DNA from: an uncultured Succiniclasticum sp.
GTDB taxonomy: Bacteria; Bacillota; Negativicutes; Acidaminococcales; Acidaminococcaceae
DNA: 50,728 nucleotides
Direction of reading: 5' to 3'
Assembly: GCA_905235335.1 (NCBI GenBank)
Contig: CAJOKZ010000004.1
Location: 1 to 50,728 of the forward strand
Shown: positions 1-9,658 of the stretch, piece after piece
Layout: each line of letters starts with the position of its first letter
Position numbering within the stretch: position 1 is the stretch's first letter
Notes under the pieces: generated by a model
Told to the model about the DNA's origin: nothing
Seen by the model: the letters and a program-made list of their open reading frames with translations, nothing else
Database searches by the model: none
Made by a program: the position numbers and the translations under genes

Positions 1-126
1 GCCCGTGGTCGTGGTCATGCCCGTGGTCGTGGTCATGCCCGTGATCGTGGTCATGCCCGTGATCGTGGTCATGCCCGTGATCGTGGTCATGCCCGTGATC
101 GTGGTCATGCCCGTGGTCGTGATTAT
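1..126. repeat. 18-bp tandem repeat, 7 units (gcccgtgatcgtggtcat), in-frame coding for HDHDHG
   Basis: Direct reading of 7 consecutive 18-bp units, differing mainly at one g/a position plus changes in the last unit. Confidence 0.95.
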
Positions 127-184
127 AGGATTCTGAAACCCCATACGCAGTTTTTTCTTTCAAATCTTTTGGTTGTTGGGTCAT
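1..184 (-). CDS. N-terminal part of a His-rich metal-binding protein (truncated by window edge)
   Basis: ATG at 184-182 reads MTQQPKDLKEKTAYGVSESYNHDHG(HDHDHG)n without a stop to the window edge; not in the supplied ORF track because it is truncated. Confidence 0.75.
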   Translation of the reverse strand, partial: MTQQPKDLKEKTAYGVSESYNHDHGHDHDHGHDHDHGHDHDHGHDHDHGHDHDHGHDHDHG

Positions 185-372
185 GTTAACTCGCCTTTCC
201 TTGTGCCTACTCTCCAGCCAATGCTCGGATATCCCTTAGGGAAACGGATAGTAAAAATTCGACAATAATATTATAACATATGAGCATGTGTTCATTTGTA
301 TTTATAAAGGATTTCACATTTATTTCACAACTAAAGAACGAAAACTGTTTCAAACGTTACAAAATCTTCTGA

Positions 373-1971
373 TTATTTCATAGTTGCCGAAGTCCAGTCT
401 CCGGTCACCCAGTAATAATCACAGGGCTGGACCTCCGCATTTACGATGGCAGTTCCAGAGATAATGTTAGTCCGCGGATGACCAAAAATGATGGCAGCAC
501 AGTCTTCCAGGATGATTTTCTGCATATCGATTACCAATTGCCGGCGTTTATTCGTATCAAATTCCACAGCCAGTCTATCAGACAGCTCATCATATTTCGG
601 ATTGCTGTAGCCGGAACTATTTGTCGAATTGCATCCGTCTCTATTGGTCTTCCAGTACATATTCAAAAATACTGCCGGATCCCCGGCCTGTTCAGCCGCC
701 ACGTCGGAGAGCAACAAATCGTAATCCCCCGTAGCGCGAATTTTATTCAGCTCATTGTCATCAACATTCTTCAGATTGATCCGGATGCCGATCCTTCCGG
801 CATCGGACCGTGTCGCCTCGGCAAACAACGGAAGTTCTGCGAGGTTGCTGCAAAAAATGAGGTTTATCTCCAAACTCTTTCCGCCTTTATCGACAATGCC
901 ATCGCCGTTGGTATCCTTCCATCCTGCTTCTGCCAGCAGCTTTTTAGCGCGTTCCACGTTATAGCGGTTTTTGTCTAGTTTTATCAGTTCATCATAGCCA
1001 TAGCCTGCAGAAGGAGGCATCAAAGGGCCTCCGGGAATAAATGTGTCTCTTAACAACACCTTGCAGTAAGACTGCCGGTTCAAAGAAGACACCAGCGCTT
1101 CACGAATCCGTTTGTCTGCAAGCGGCTTCCCTTCCCGGACTGAAATCAGGGCCAGCGTGTCCAAAAACGAATCAGTTTCACTGATACGATATTTTGTAGT
1201 GTCCTTAAACAATGCCATATCGCCGGACGCCACGCCGACTGCAACATCAATTTCACCTTTCCGCAAAGCCAGGGCACGGGTATTCGCATCATCAATCGGG
1301 GATATTTCCAGCTTTTTAACGGAAACCTTTCCGTTCCAGTATCTTTCATTGGCCGCCAAAGCCGCTTTCCCCTTGACAAAGGAGGTAACAACATACGGGC
1401 CGGTTCCTACAGGGCCCTTCACAGCATAATCCCGATCTTTCACAGATGTGTCCACAATCAGGAACATCGGATCGCCAAGTATCCCGGGAAGAGTCGGTAC
1501 CGGCTTCATGGTGCGGATGATAACATTCTGTCCTTCACCGGCGATAGAATCATACTGAAACATGGTTTTTGCCCGCGGCGATTTTTCAAAAGTCCGGAGC
1601 AGGGATTTTGCAACAGCATCGCCGGTTACTTTGTTGCCATTGGAAAATACCGCCTTATCACTGATCTTGAAAATCCACGTCAGCCTGTCATCGTTCATTT
1701 TCCAGCTTTCTGCCAGCCAGGGAACTGGATTCATCTTTTGATCAAACCGAACCAGGGTCTCGCCAATACCATAACGCATAACGGCCCAGCTGTTGCAGCG
1801 ATCAGCCGGGTCAAGAGAATCTGCAAAGCCGGGAACACCAACACGCAAGATGTCTTTCGCCGCAGCCACCCTGTCTCCATCCGCCTTTTTGTCCCCGCCG
1901 CATCCCGCGGCAGTAAAAAGAAGCATCGCGGCCATAGCCGATACCGCAAGTTTTTTCCACGTAGAATTCAT
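373..1971 (-). CDS. ABC transporter substrate-binding lipoprotein, SBP family 5 (NikA/OppA-like)
   Basis: Signal peptide and lipobox (LLFTAAGCGG); family-5 SBP sequence throughout; start at MNSTWKK; adjacent permeases. Confidence 0.9.
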   Translation of the reverse strand: MNSTWKKLAVSAMAAMLLFTAAGCGGDKKADGDRVAAAKDILRVGVPGFADSLDPADRCNSWAVMRYGIGETLVRFDQKMNPVPWLAESWKMNDDRLTWIFKISDKAVFSNGNKVTGDAVAKSLLRTFEKSPRAKTMFQYDSIAGEGQNVIIRTMKPVPTLPGILGDPMFLIVDTSVKDRDYAVKGPVGTGPYVVTSFVKGKAALAANERYWNGKVSVKKLEISPIDDANTRALALRKGEIDVAVGVASGDMALFKDTTKYRISETDSFLDTLALISVREGKPLADKRIREALVSSLNRQSYCKVLLRDTFIPGGPLMPPSAGYGYDELIKLDKNRYNVERAKKLLAEAGWKDTNGDGIVDKGGKSLEINLIFCSNLAELPLFAEATRSDAGRIGIRINLKNVDDNELNKIRATGDYDLLLSDVAAEQAGDPAVFLNMYWKTNRDGCNSTNSSGYSNPKYDELSDRLAVEFDTNKRRQLVIDMQKIILEDCAAIIFGHPRTNIISGTAIVNAEVQPCDYYWVTGDWTSATMK

Positions 1972-2185
1972 GTTTTTGCCTCGTCCTTTCTTGCTTTTAA
2001 GAAAACGGCGATTCAATGAGTTTATACAATCAGGTTAAAGAATCTCATTAATTCGTCTGCCTCGATAGTCAGATATCATAATCGACTCGCACGCCGCTGA
2101 TCAACGCTTCGCTTCTTATCGCACGCAAACTTTCGTTTTCCCTCGTATGTTTGGTTTTTGTAAATCAGCGGATCCTCCATTTTTC

Positions 2186-3022
2186 TTATTCTTTATTTGC
2201 TTTCCGCGGATCCATCACATCGCGTAGGGAATCGCTCCACAGATTAATCACCACAACGGTGATAAAAATCGCCAGACCGGGGAACACCATCAGCCAGGGA
2301 GCTGTTTGCATCTGTTGGCGGCCTTCGTTCAGCATAACACCCCATTCAGGAGCAGGAGGCTGGCTGCCGAAACCCAAGAAGGACAGCCCCGCCAGTTCCA
2401 TCATAATGGCTCCCACATCTGTTGCGGCTGTAATGACCATCACCGGCAGGATGTTGGGAACAATATGTGTCAGCAGTATATGAAGGTGATTACCGCCGCT
2501 GACAACAGCCGCCAGAACAAAGTCGCATTCCTTGATTTTCAGTGCCAGTCCGCGGGCCAGACGCGCATATTTCGCCCAGGTTACACACAGCAGTGCTATC
2601 ATGGCATTGAGCAGGCTTCCGCCCAAGATGCCGGCAATCGCAATAGCTAAGATCATACCGGGAAACGAGATCATCATATCGGAAAGACGCATGATGACCG
2701 CATCCGCCCAGCCGCCAAAATATCCGGCCAACACGCCTAACGTGGTTCCCACAACAAAAATCATGGCTATCAGTATGATAACCGAACCAAGAGAATAAGC
2801 GGCACCGTACAAGATACGGCTGAAACAGTCACGCCCCAGTTTGTCCGTTCCGAACAGATGCGCCGCGGAAGGCGGCATATTCGCGTTGCGCATCACAGCC
2901 TCCAGCGGATCGTAAGGCGCAATGAAAGGAGCTGTCAACGCAATTGCAATCAACAGGAACATTAGAATCGTGAACAGCCGGAACGCTTTATTTTCTTTAA
3001 ATCCAATCATCAGCGTTCCCAT
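2186..3022 (-). CDS. ABC transporter permease, OppC/NikC-like
   Basis: PFIAPYDPLEAV N-terminus, LFGTDKLGRDCFSR motif, GLSFLGFGSQPPAPEWG motif. Confidence 0.92.
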   Translation of the reverse strand: MGTLMIGFKENKAFRLFTILMFLLIAIALTAPFIAPYDPLEAVMRNANMPPSAAHLFGTDKLGRDCFSRILYGAAYSLGSVIILIAMIFVVGTTLGVLAGYFGGWADAVIMRLSDMMISFPGMILAIAIAGILGGSLLNAMIALLCVTWAKYARLARGLALKIKECDFVLAAVVSGGNHLHILLTHIVPNILPVMVITAATDVGAIMMELAGLSFLGFGSQPPAPEWGVMLNEGRQQMQTAPWLMVFPGLAIFITVVVINLWSDSLRDVMDPRKANKE

Positions 3023-3024
3023 GA

Positions 3025-3969
3025 TTACCTTCCCACCTTTCGCAGCCTTGGGTCAAAGTACGCGTACGATATATCTACCAGCAGATTGATAATCATATAC
3101 ATAGAAGCAATCCAAAGAACGATGGCCTGAATCAGTTGGAAGTCACGATAGGTAATGGCCTGTACAGCAGTATAACCCAGTCCCGGCCAGGAAAATACGG
3201 TTTCAACTACAGCGGCGCCGCCAAGCAGACTTCCGAGGGAAAGCCCAAACAGGGTGACCAAAGGCAACAGCGCATTGGGCAGGACCTCCCTCCACAGGAT
3301 ATATGTTTCGCTCATCCCCAAAGAGCGGGCGCCGGTCACATAATCCTGATTCAGCTCTTCTAAAATAGCCACGCGCACCTGCCGGATATATTTGGATGCC
3401 ATGGCAATCCCCAGTGTCACGGTGGGCAGCGCCATGTTCTCCAACGAAACTTCTCCGCCCAGGATAGGGAACCACCCCAGTTGCAGGCCAAATATCCACA
3501 GCAGCATCAGCCCCATCCAAAAATTGGGAACCGACATGCCAATAAAAGAAAAGCCGCGGACAAGATAATCAAACCATGTATTCTGTTTTACAGCGGCGTA
3601 AATACCAAGAGGCAACGCAAAAATCAGCATAAAAGCTGAAGATGACGCAGCAAGGACGACCGTGGCAGGCAGCGATGCAAGCACCACGTCCAGCACCGGC
3701 CGCTTCATCATAAACGAATTTCCAAAATTTCCCTGCACCGCACGTCCCAGCCAGGAAATGTATTGAAAGAAAAAAGGCTGGTCCAATCCCAGTTCTGCTT
3801 TCAGCGCGTCTACTTCCGCCTGGCTTACCATAATTTCCTGATTACCGGCGATCATCTGACGTGCCACATCGCCCGGTGCCAGCATGACCAGGCAGAAAGA
3901 AATGAAACTGATACCAAGCAGTGCCAGTATCATCTGGCCCAGACGCCTTACTAAATTTTTTCTGCCCAA
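3025..3969 (-). CDS. ABC transporter permease, OppB/NikB-like
   Basis: Typical OppB N-terminus and EAA region (ARSLGMSETYILWREVLPNALLPLVT). Confidence 0.92.
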   Translation of the reverse strand: MGRKNLVRRLGQMILALLGISFISFCLVMLAPGDVARQMIAGNQEIMVSQAEVDALKAELGLDQPFFFQYISWLGRAVQGNFGNSFMMKRPVLDVVLASLPATVVLAASSSAFMLIFALPLGIYAAVKQNTWFDYLVRGFSFIGMSVPNFWMGLMLLWIFGLQLGWFPILGGEVSLENMALPTVTLGIAMASKYIRQVRVAILEELNQDYVTGARSLGMSETYILWREVLPNALLPLVTLFGLSLGSLLGGAAVVETVFSWPGLGYTAVQAITYRDFQLIQAIVLWIASMYMIINLLVDISYAYFDPRLRKVGR

Positions 3970-4023
3970 TCCGCATCATCCTTACTGTTACATTTTTTAA
4001 ATTTTTGCAGTAATAACAAACGA

Positions 4024-4053
4024 GCTTCTATGATATTATTTTATCATAGAAGC
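4024..4053. terminator. Hairpin (terminator or processing/attenuation element) between ATPase and second permease block
   Basis: gcttctatgat...atcatagaagc perfect 11-bp arms; no strong U-tract on either strand. Confidence 0.5.
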
Positions 4054-4119
4054 CCTATTTTCGCTCATTATAAAATGAAATTTTATGATCCAACCCTTGT
4101 CTCAGCCAACGAGACCTGA

Positions 4120-5082
4120 TTATCTTGCAAACAGATGGCAGGCCACCTTATGATCCGGTGCGATTTCTACCAATTTCGGTTTTTCCTGCAGACAACGTTC
4201 CGAACAGTTGGGACAACGGTTGCTGAAGGGACAGCCCGGCGGCAGGTCCAGCGGACTGGGCGGTTCGCCCTTGATACTCTTAATTTTCCGTGTAAAGTCC
4301 ATCCGGGTATCAAAGACGGAGTCCAACAAGGCCTTGGAATACGGATGACAGCACACATCGGAAAGACCTTCGCCCGGCATGACCTCTACGACATTGCCCA
4401 GATACATGACAGCCACCTGATGCGCAAAGGATTCAATCAGCCCCAGGTCATGGCAGATAAATCCGATGGCAATATTTTTCTCCCGCTGCAGGCGGGTAAT
4501 GAGTTCGATGACCGTTTTCTGTACGGAAACATCCAGCGCACTGGTGGCTTCGTCCATAACGATGAATTCGGGTTCCAAAGCGATCGCACGGGCAATGGCC
4601 ACACGCTGGCGCTGTCCGCCGGACATATTGTGGGGAAAGCGATCCGCAAAATCGCCGGGCAGCTCTACCAGTTCCAGCAATTCCCTCGCCTTTGCGTCCA
4701 CTTCAGACCCGCTGATGCGGTTAAAGTTCAGCAAAGGCTCACAGACGATTTCCTTGATTTTCATCTTGGGATTAAAGGATGTGGACGGATCCTGGAATAC
4801 CATCTGGATATGCTGGCGGTTCTCATGCAACTCCTTTCCCTTCATCTTGGTGATATCCTTCCCGTGAAAAAATATCTCGCCCTCCGTAGGGCTGTCAAGC
4901 CAGACCAAAAAGCGCATGAAGGTACTTTTGCCACAGCCGGATTCACCAACCAGACCCAATGTCTTCCCTTTGTAAAACTTTAAATTGATATCGTCACAGG
5001 CGGTAAGCAAGCGCCCGTCGTTAGTAGGAAAACGACGCGTCACATGACGTGCGTCAATCAACAGATCTTTTTCATCAAACAT
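4120..5082 (-). CDS. ABC transporter ATPase, OppF/DppF/NikE-like
   Basis: Walker A GESGCGKST, signature NMSGGQRQRVAIARA, OppF-type C-terminal Cys motif (CPFSNRCPNCSERC). Confidence 0.92.
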   Translation of the reverse strand: MFDEKDLLIDARHVTRRFPTNDGRLLTACDDINLKFYKGKTLGLVGESGCGKSTFMRFLVWLDSPTEGEIFFHGKDITKMKGKELHENRQHIQMVFQDPSTSFNPKMKIKEIVCEPLLNFNRISGSEVDAKARELLELVELPGDFADRFPHNMSGGQRQRVAIARAIALEPEFIVMDEATSALDVSVQKTVIELITRLQREKNIAIGFICHDLGLIESFAHQVAVMYLGNVVEVMPGEGLSDVCCHPYSKALLDSVFDTRMDFTRKIKSIKGEPPSPLDLPPGCPFSNRCPNCSERCLQEKPKLVEIAPDHKVACHLFAR

Positions 5083-5863
5083 AGCGCTTACCTCCTAACG
5101 TCGGTACCGCATCCAACAAAAGCTTGGTATACGGATTCTCAGACTGACGGAGTATGTATCCGCGTTCACCCTGATCAACGACCTCGCCATGCTTCATCAC
5201 TACGATCTTATCTCCCATATAGGCAGCAACGCCAAGATTATGGGTTACGATAATAATGCTGGTGCCGTACTCATCGCGCAGTTCCATAAACTGGCGGACG
5301 ATCTGCGCCTGCGTTGTCACGTCAAGCGCCGAGGTAGGTTCATCGGCAAGCAGCAGTTTAGGCTGATATGTCATACCCATGGCAATGCCGACACGCTGGC
5401 GCTGTCCGCCGGAGAGCTGAAACGGATAGGAACGCATGATGCGGTCGCCGTCCGGCAGGCGCATCCGTTCAATTACTTCCACGCCTTTTGCCCAGGCATC
5501 TTTCTTGGACAGATCCTCATGGGTTAAGATGTATTCCACATAGCTGTCACCGATCAAGCGTGTCTGGTTCATCATGGCCCCGCTGTCCTGGAAAATCATG
5601 GAGATGTCGTGCCCGCGCAGTTTACGCCACTCCTTCGGAGTCAGCTTCAGCAAATCAATCCCATCATATGTAATATGACCGGCCGAGACTCTTCCCGTTC
5701 CGGGAAGCAGCCCCATTACCGCACGAATCACGGTGGTTTTACCACTGCCGGATTCACCGACAATACTGCAGATTTGTCCTTTTTCCAGATTCAGGCTGCA
5801 GTTTTTGACCGTTAGGTTATTACCATAGGAAATATCTACATTTTCAATTTCTAATAATGACAT
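5075..5863 (-). CDS. ABC transporter ATPase, OppD/DppD/NikD-like
   Basis: Walker A GESGSGKTT, signature QLSGGQRQRVGIAMG, Walker B LLLADEPTSALD. Confidence 0.92.
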   Translation of the reverse strand: MSLLEIENVDISYGNNLTVKNCSLNLEKGQICSIVGESGSGKTTVIRAVMGLLPGTGRVSAGHITYDGIDLLKLTPKEWRKLRGHDISMIFQDSGAMMNQTRLIGDSYVEYILTHEDLSKKDAWAKGVEVIERMRLPDGDRIMRSYPFQLSGGQRQRVGIAMGMTYQPKLLLADEPTSALDVTTQAQIVRQFMELRDEYGTSIIIVTHNLGVAAYMGDKIVVMKHGEVVDQGERGYILRQSENPYTKLLLDAVPTLGGKRYV

Positions 5864-5874
5864 GATATTCCCCC

Positions 5875-6705
5875 TTATTCTTCCCGCGGATCCAAAATAT
5901 CCCGGAGATTATCGCCCAACATATTGAAAATCACGACCGTAATAAAAATTGCCAGACCGGGATATACCATCAGCCAAGGCGCAGATTGCATAAAGTCTCG
6001 GCCTTCGTTCAGCATAGAGCCCCATTCCGGTGTGGGCGGCTGAGCGCCAAAGCCAAGGAAGGACAACGCCGCCAGTTCCATCATCATACCGCCGATATCG
6101 GTAGCTGCCGTGATGACAAGCGTCGTAATCGTATTCGGTAGCATATATTTCCACAACATATGCCACGTGCCGGAACCGGTAACAATTGCCGCGTACACAT
6201 AATCCGTGTGGCGAACCTTCAATACCAGCGACCGGGCCATGCGCGCATACTTAGGCCACGTTACCAGCGCGATAGCAATAATAGCATTACGCATGCTGGC
6301 GCCCAGCATACCGGCAACGGCGATAGCCAGCACCAGTCCCGGGAAAGCGATCATCATGTCAGCGATACGCATAATCACCGCGTCTACCCAGCCCCCGAAA
6401 TAGCCGGCAAGCACACCCAGCGCCGTTCCGATGACGAAGACAGCCAGAACCAGAACAAAAGTGGAAGCTAATGAAATACGGGCACCATACAGGACCCGGG
6501 CATAAATATCACGGCCCATTTTATCCGTGCCGAAAAGATGTTTCGCATCCGGCGCCATGATGGCATCCGCCAGATTACCGGCCGTGGGATCAATACCGCC
6601 AGCCAGTACCGGGGCAAAAGCGGCGATAAGAACGATGACTACAGCCAATATGGAAAAAAGCACAAAGCCTTTATTACTCAGAAACTTGTTCTTTTTCGTA
6701 TCCAT
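5875..6705 (-). CDS. ABC transporter permease, OppC/NikC-like
   Basis: LFGTDKMGRDIYARVLYGAR and ALSFLGFGAQPPTPEWG motifs. Confidence 0.92.
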   Translation of the reverse strand: MDTKKNKFLSNKGFVLFSILAVVIVLIAAFAPVLAGGIDPTAGNLADAIMAPDAKHLFGTDKMGRDIYARVLYGARISLASTFVLVLAVFVIGTALGVLAGYFGGWVDAVIMRIADMMIAFPGLVLAIAVAGMLGASMRNAIIAIALVTWPKYARMARSLVLKVRHTDYVYAAIVTGSGTWHMLWKYMLPNTITTLVITAATDIGGMMMELAALSFLGFGAQPPTPEWGSMLNEGRDFMQSAPWLMVYPGLAIFITVVIFNMLGDNLRDILDPREE

Positions 6706-6709
6706 ATGA

Positions 6710-7648
6710 TTACCTCCTCAGCCGCAGGCGGGGATCCACATAATTGTAAGAGATATCGACCAGCAGATTGATCATCATATAGATAACAGAAACCCACAGT
6801 ACATAGCCCTGAAGCAGGAAATAATCTGCGGACATAATCGCGGAAACCGCAAGATTGCCTAAGCCCGGATACGAGAAAATAATTTCAACTACACTGGTCC
6901 CACCCAGCAGGGAGCCAACTGACAGGCCCAGCATGGTAATCAGCGGCAACAGGGAGTTGGGAAGTACGTTGCCCCACAGAATCTTGTTTTCCGATACGCC
7001 GCGGGCGCGGGCACCGATTACATAATCCGAGTGTAGTTCTTCCAAGACTGCCGTACGAACCTGACGGGTGTACTTGGCCGTCATGGCAACCGCCAGCGTT
7101 ACTGCCGGAAGGATCAGAGATTTAAAATCGCCTCCAGAGGAAACCACCGGCAAAAACCGCAACTTAACACAGAAAACCAAAATCAGCATCAGGCCGAACC
7201 AGAAGTTCGGGATGGACACACCGAAGAAAGTGACAGCACGTACCAAATAATCAATCGGTTTGTTGTGGTGTACAGCAGAAATAACGCCCAACGGTACCGC
7301 AAACAAAAGCATGAGGATGGTAGAAGCCAATGTCAGTTTCAAAGTCGGCCACAGGCGGTCCAGCAGGAGTTCCGTAACCGGCTTTTGCAGCATGAAAGAT
7401 TGCCCGAAGTCGCCCCGCAGGCAGTTTGCTATCCAATTAGTATACTGTGTTAAAAACGGTTTGTCCAGCCCCAGCGTCTTGCGCATCTCTTCTATCATTT
7501 CCGTAGTGGGCATAATACCGCTATGGGTAAAGATATTTCGCGCAGGATCGCCCGGCGACAGGTAGGTTAATAAAAACGTCAGAAAGCTGATACCTATCAG
7601 GACGATCACCATTTGCAGCAATCTGGAAATTATGGTATTCTTATTCAT
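6710..7648 (-). CDS. ABC transporter permease, OppB/NikB-like
   Basis: Typical OppB family sequence; clear similarity to 3025-3969. Confidence 0.92.
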   Translation of the reverse strand: MNKNTIISRLLQMVIVLIGISFLTFLLTYLSPGDPARNIFTHSGIMPTTEMIEEMRKTLGLDKPFLTQYTNWIANCLRGDFGQSFMLQKPVTELLLDRLWPTLKLTLASTILMLLFAVPLGVISAVHHNKPIDYLVRAVTFFGVSIPNFWFGLMLILVFCVKLRFLPVVSSGGDFKSLILPAVTLAVAMTAKYTRQVRTAVLEELHSDYVIGARARGVSENKILWGNVLPNSLLPLITMLGLSVGSLLGGTSVVEIIFSYPGLGNLAVSAIMSADYFLLQGYVLWVSVIYMMINLLVDISYNYVDPRLRLRR

Positions 7649-7701
7649 CGACTTCTCTCCTCGTCATAAGCGACTAATCGCAAATATAAAGAGATACACA
7701 G

Positions 7702-7736
7702 AAGGGATACGGGGTACAAGGCCCTCCGTATCCCTT
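7702..7736. terminator. Stable hairpin between binding-protein gene and permease gene
   Basis: aagggatacgg...ccgtatccctt; + strand followed by ttttt; on the coding (-) strand no long U-tract, so possibly an mRNA-stabilising hairpin. Confidence 0.55.
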
Positions 7737-7775
7737 TTTGCTTGCTTTTATAGCCGCCTATAAGCGGATTTTTGA

Positions 7776-9386
7776 TTACTTCGCGCCAGCCGGTTTGATT
7801 TCGTCGGTAATCCAGTAGTAATCCAGCGGATACATGTGGGCGGAACCAACCTTATCATTGTAGATTATGCAGCTGTTGTAGTACCCGTCTACCAGGACTG
7901 CCGCTTCATTGATCAGGATCTGCTGGCATTCCTGCATCAGCTCAGCATAACGTTTGGTATCCATGGTGCTGCGCAGTTCTTCATAAGCTTTATCATAGGC
8001 ATCGCTCTTGAAGCCGCAGAAGTTATCTTTGTTCTTGCTGTACCAGTTCGCCATGAATACAGTGGGAGCACCGGCGATCATTACATTCCAGTTATTATTG
8101 TTGAAATCATATTCGCCGGCAACCAGTTTTGTCCACTGATCGTCAGAACTGCCGTATTCACTCTTTACCCCAATGCCCACAGCCTTCAGGTACTGGGTGT
8201 GCGCATCGGAGAAGTCGTTCAGCAGACGGTTCGCATAGGAAATGTAACGCAGTTCGATGTTCTTACCGTTGATTTCGCGGATGCCGTCGCCGTTGGTATC
8301 TTTAATCCCAGCTTCATCCAGGATCTTCTTTGCCCCTTCCGGATCATATTCATACGGATTCTTCAGCTTATCAAAGCCATAACCCAGGGAGCTCGGTACA
8401 ACGGACGGACCCGGAGTGTAAAGACCACCGATGGTGTTGGACTTGCAGATAGTCTTGTAATCAATGGCTTTCAGCACAGCCTGACGAAGTGCCTTATTAG
8501 CCAGCGGTTTGCCATCTTGCATGTTCATCCAGCTGAAGCCGACACGGGTACCGGGCGCAACCTGAACCGTGAACTTCTTATCTTCCCGCAAGGCTTTCAG
8601 ATCGGCAACGTTCATAATATTTTCAGCCAGGTCAATCTGCCCAGCGCGCAGTGCATTTGCTTTAGCAGAAGCATCACCCATGAACAATATCTTAACTTCT
8701 TCATAAGGCGGTTTCCCGTTCCAGTAATGGGGATTGGCAACCATTTCGTAGCCTACATGGTCCTTAAAGGTCTTAACCATGTATGGGCCGGTACCGATAA
8801 TACCGGAGTCAAAATTCTTGGTGCCTTTTACATCGATGATGCACATGGCCGGGTCAGCCAGGCTTGCCGGCATATCCGGATATGCTTTTTCGGATTTAAT
8901 GGTAACGGTGCCGGCAGCATCGTCAGCCGTAACTACAGCGCCTGCATCCAGGAACTTGGTGGGGTTGGAAGAACCTTTCTTGCCCGCTTCACGGATCCAG
9001 TCCAGGGATTCCTTAACCTTGGTAGCGGTCATTTCTGTGCCATTACTAAATTTAATACCTTTTTTCAGCTTGAATGTCCAGGTCTTGTTACCATCGCTCG
9101 GAGTAGCCGACTCTGCCAGTTGCGGAACCGCTTTCACATTGTCATCGAAGCGGAACAGTGTCTGTCCAATACCGAAACGGCTTACGTTCCATGCGCAGTT
9201 AACCTGAGAAGCCGGATTGATCAGACCATCAGAATACATCTGGCATCCAAAGGTCAACGTCTTGGCAACAGCCTTGCCGCCGTCTTTTGCCGGCGCCTTG
9301 TCGCCACCGCCGCAGCCTGCAAGCAGACCGCAAGTTACAAGACCAGCTACCAGCAATGCAGCAGATTTTTTAGATAACTTTTTCAT
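7776..9386 (-). CDS. ABC transporter substrate-binding lipoprotein, SBP family 5 (NikA/OppA-like)
   Basis: Lipobox LVTCGLLAGCGGG, family-5 SBP; start MKKLSKK with RBS ggaagg. Confidence 0.92.
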   Translation of the reverse strand: MKKLSKKSAALLVAGLVTCGLLAGCGGGDKAPAKDGGKAVAKTLTFGCQMYSDGLINPASQVNCAWNVSRFGIGQTLFRFDDNVKAVPQLAESATPSDGNKTWTFKLKKGIKFSNGTEMTATKVKESLDWIREAGKKGSSNPTKFLDAGAVVTADDAAGTVTIKSEKAYPDMPASLADPAMCIIDVKGTKNFDSGIIGTGPYMVKTFKDHVGYEMVANPHYWNGKPPYEEVKILFMGDASAKANALRAGQIDLAENIMNVADLKALREDKKFTVQVAPGTRVGFSWMNMQDGKPLANKALRQAVLKAIDYKTICKSNTIGGLYTPGPSVVPSSLGYGFDKLKNPYEYDPEGAKKILDEAGIKDTNGDGIREINGKNIELRYISYANRLLNDFSDAHTQYLKAVGIGVKSEYGSSDDQWTKLVAGEYDFNNNNWNVMIAGAPTVFMANWYSKNKDNFCGFKSDAYDKAYEELRSTMDTKRYAELMQECQQILINEAAVLVDGYYNSCIIYNDKVGSAHMYPLDYYWITDEIKPAGAK

Positions 9387-9658
9387 AGAGTTCCTTCCTT
9401 TCCAAGTCTGATAAAAAATAAACAAGCGAATTTCACCTGCAACCTGTCCCCTCTTGCTCCCCCGTCAGTATAAAAACGTCTTATTTATTCTGCTGACCGC
9501 AAGTATTGCCACTCTTGTAAAGACGTTATAAATGCGAGTTTTTTTCTTTGACTATGCTATCATAACAGATATTAGATGTCAATATATTTTTAAAATTTAT
9601 TAGGACTTTTTATTATTAATTTTCTTCTCATCCTTGGAATCCTGTGATCTGCGTCCTC

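Noticed and set aside
1-126. CRISPR-like short repeat array
   Set aside because: Units are contiguous 18-mers without spacers and are in frame with a His-rich ORF; this is a coding tandem repeat.
7836-9377. 513-aa + strand ORF
   Set aside because: Lies entirely antisense to a clear family-5 binding protein; no recognisable domain; shadow ORF.
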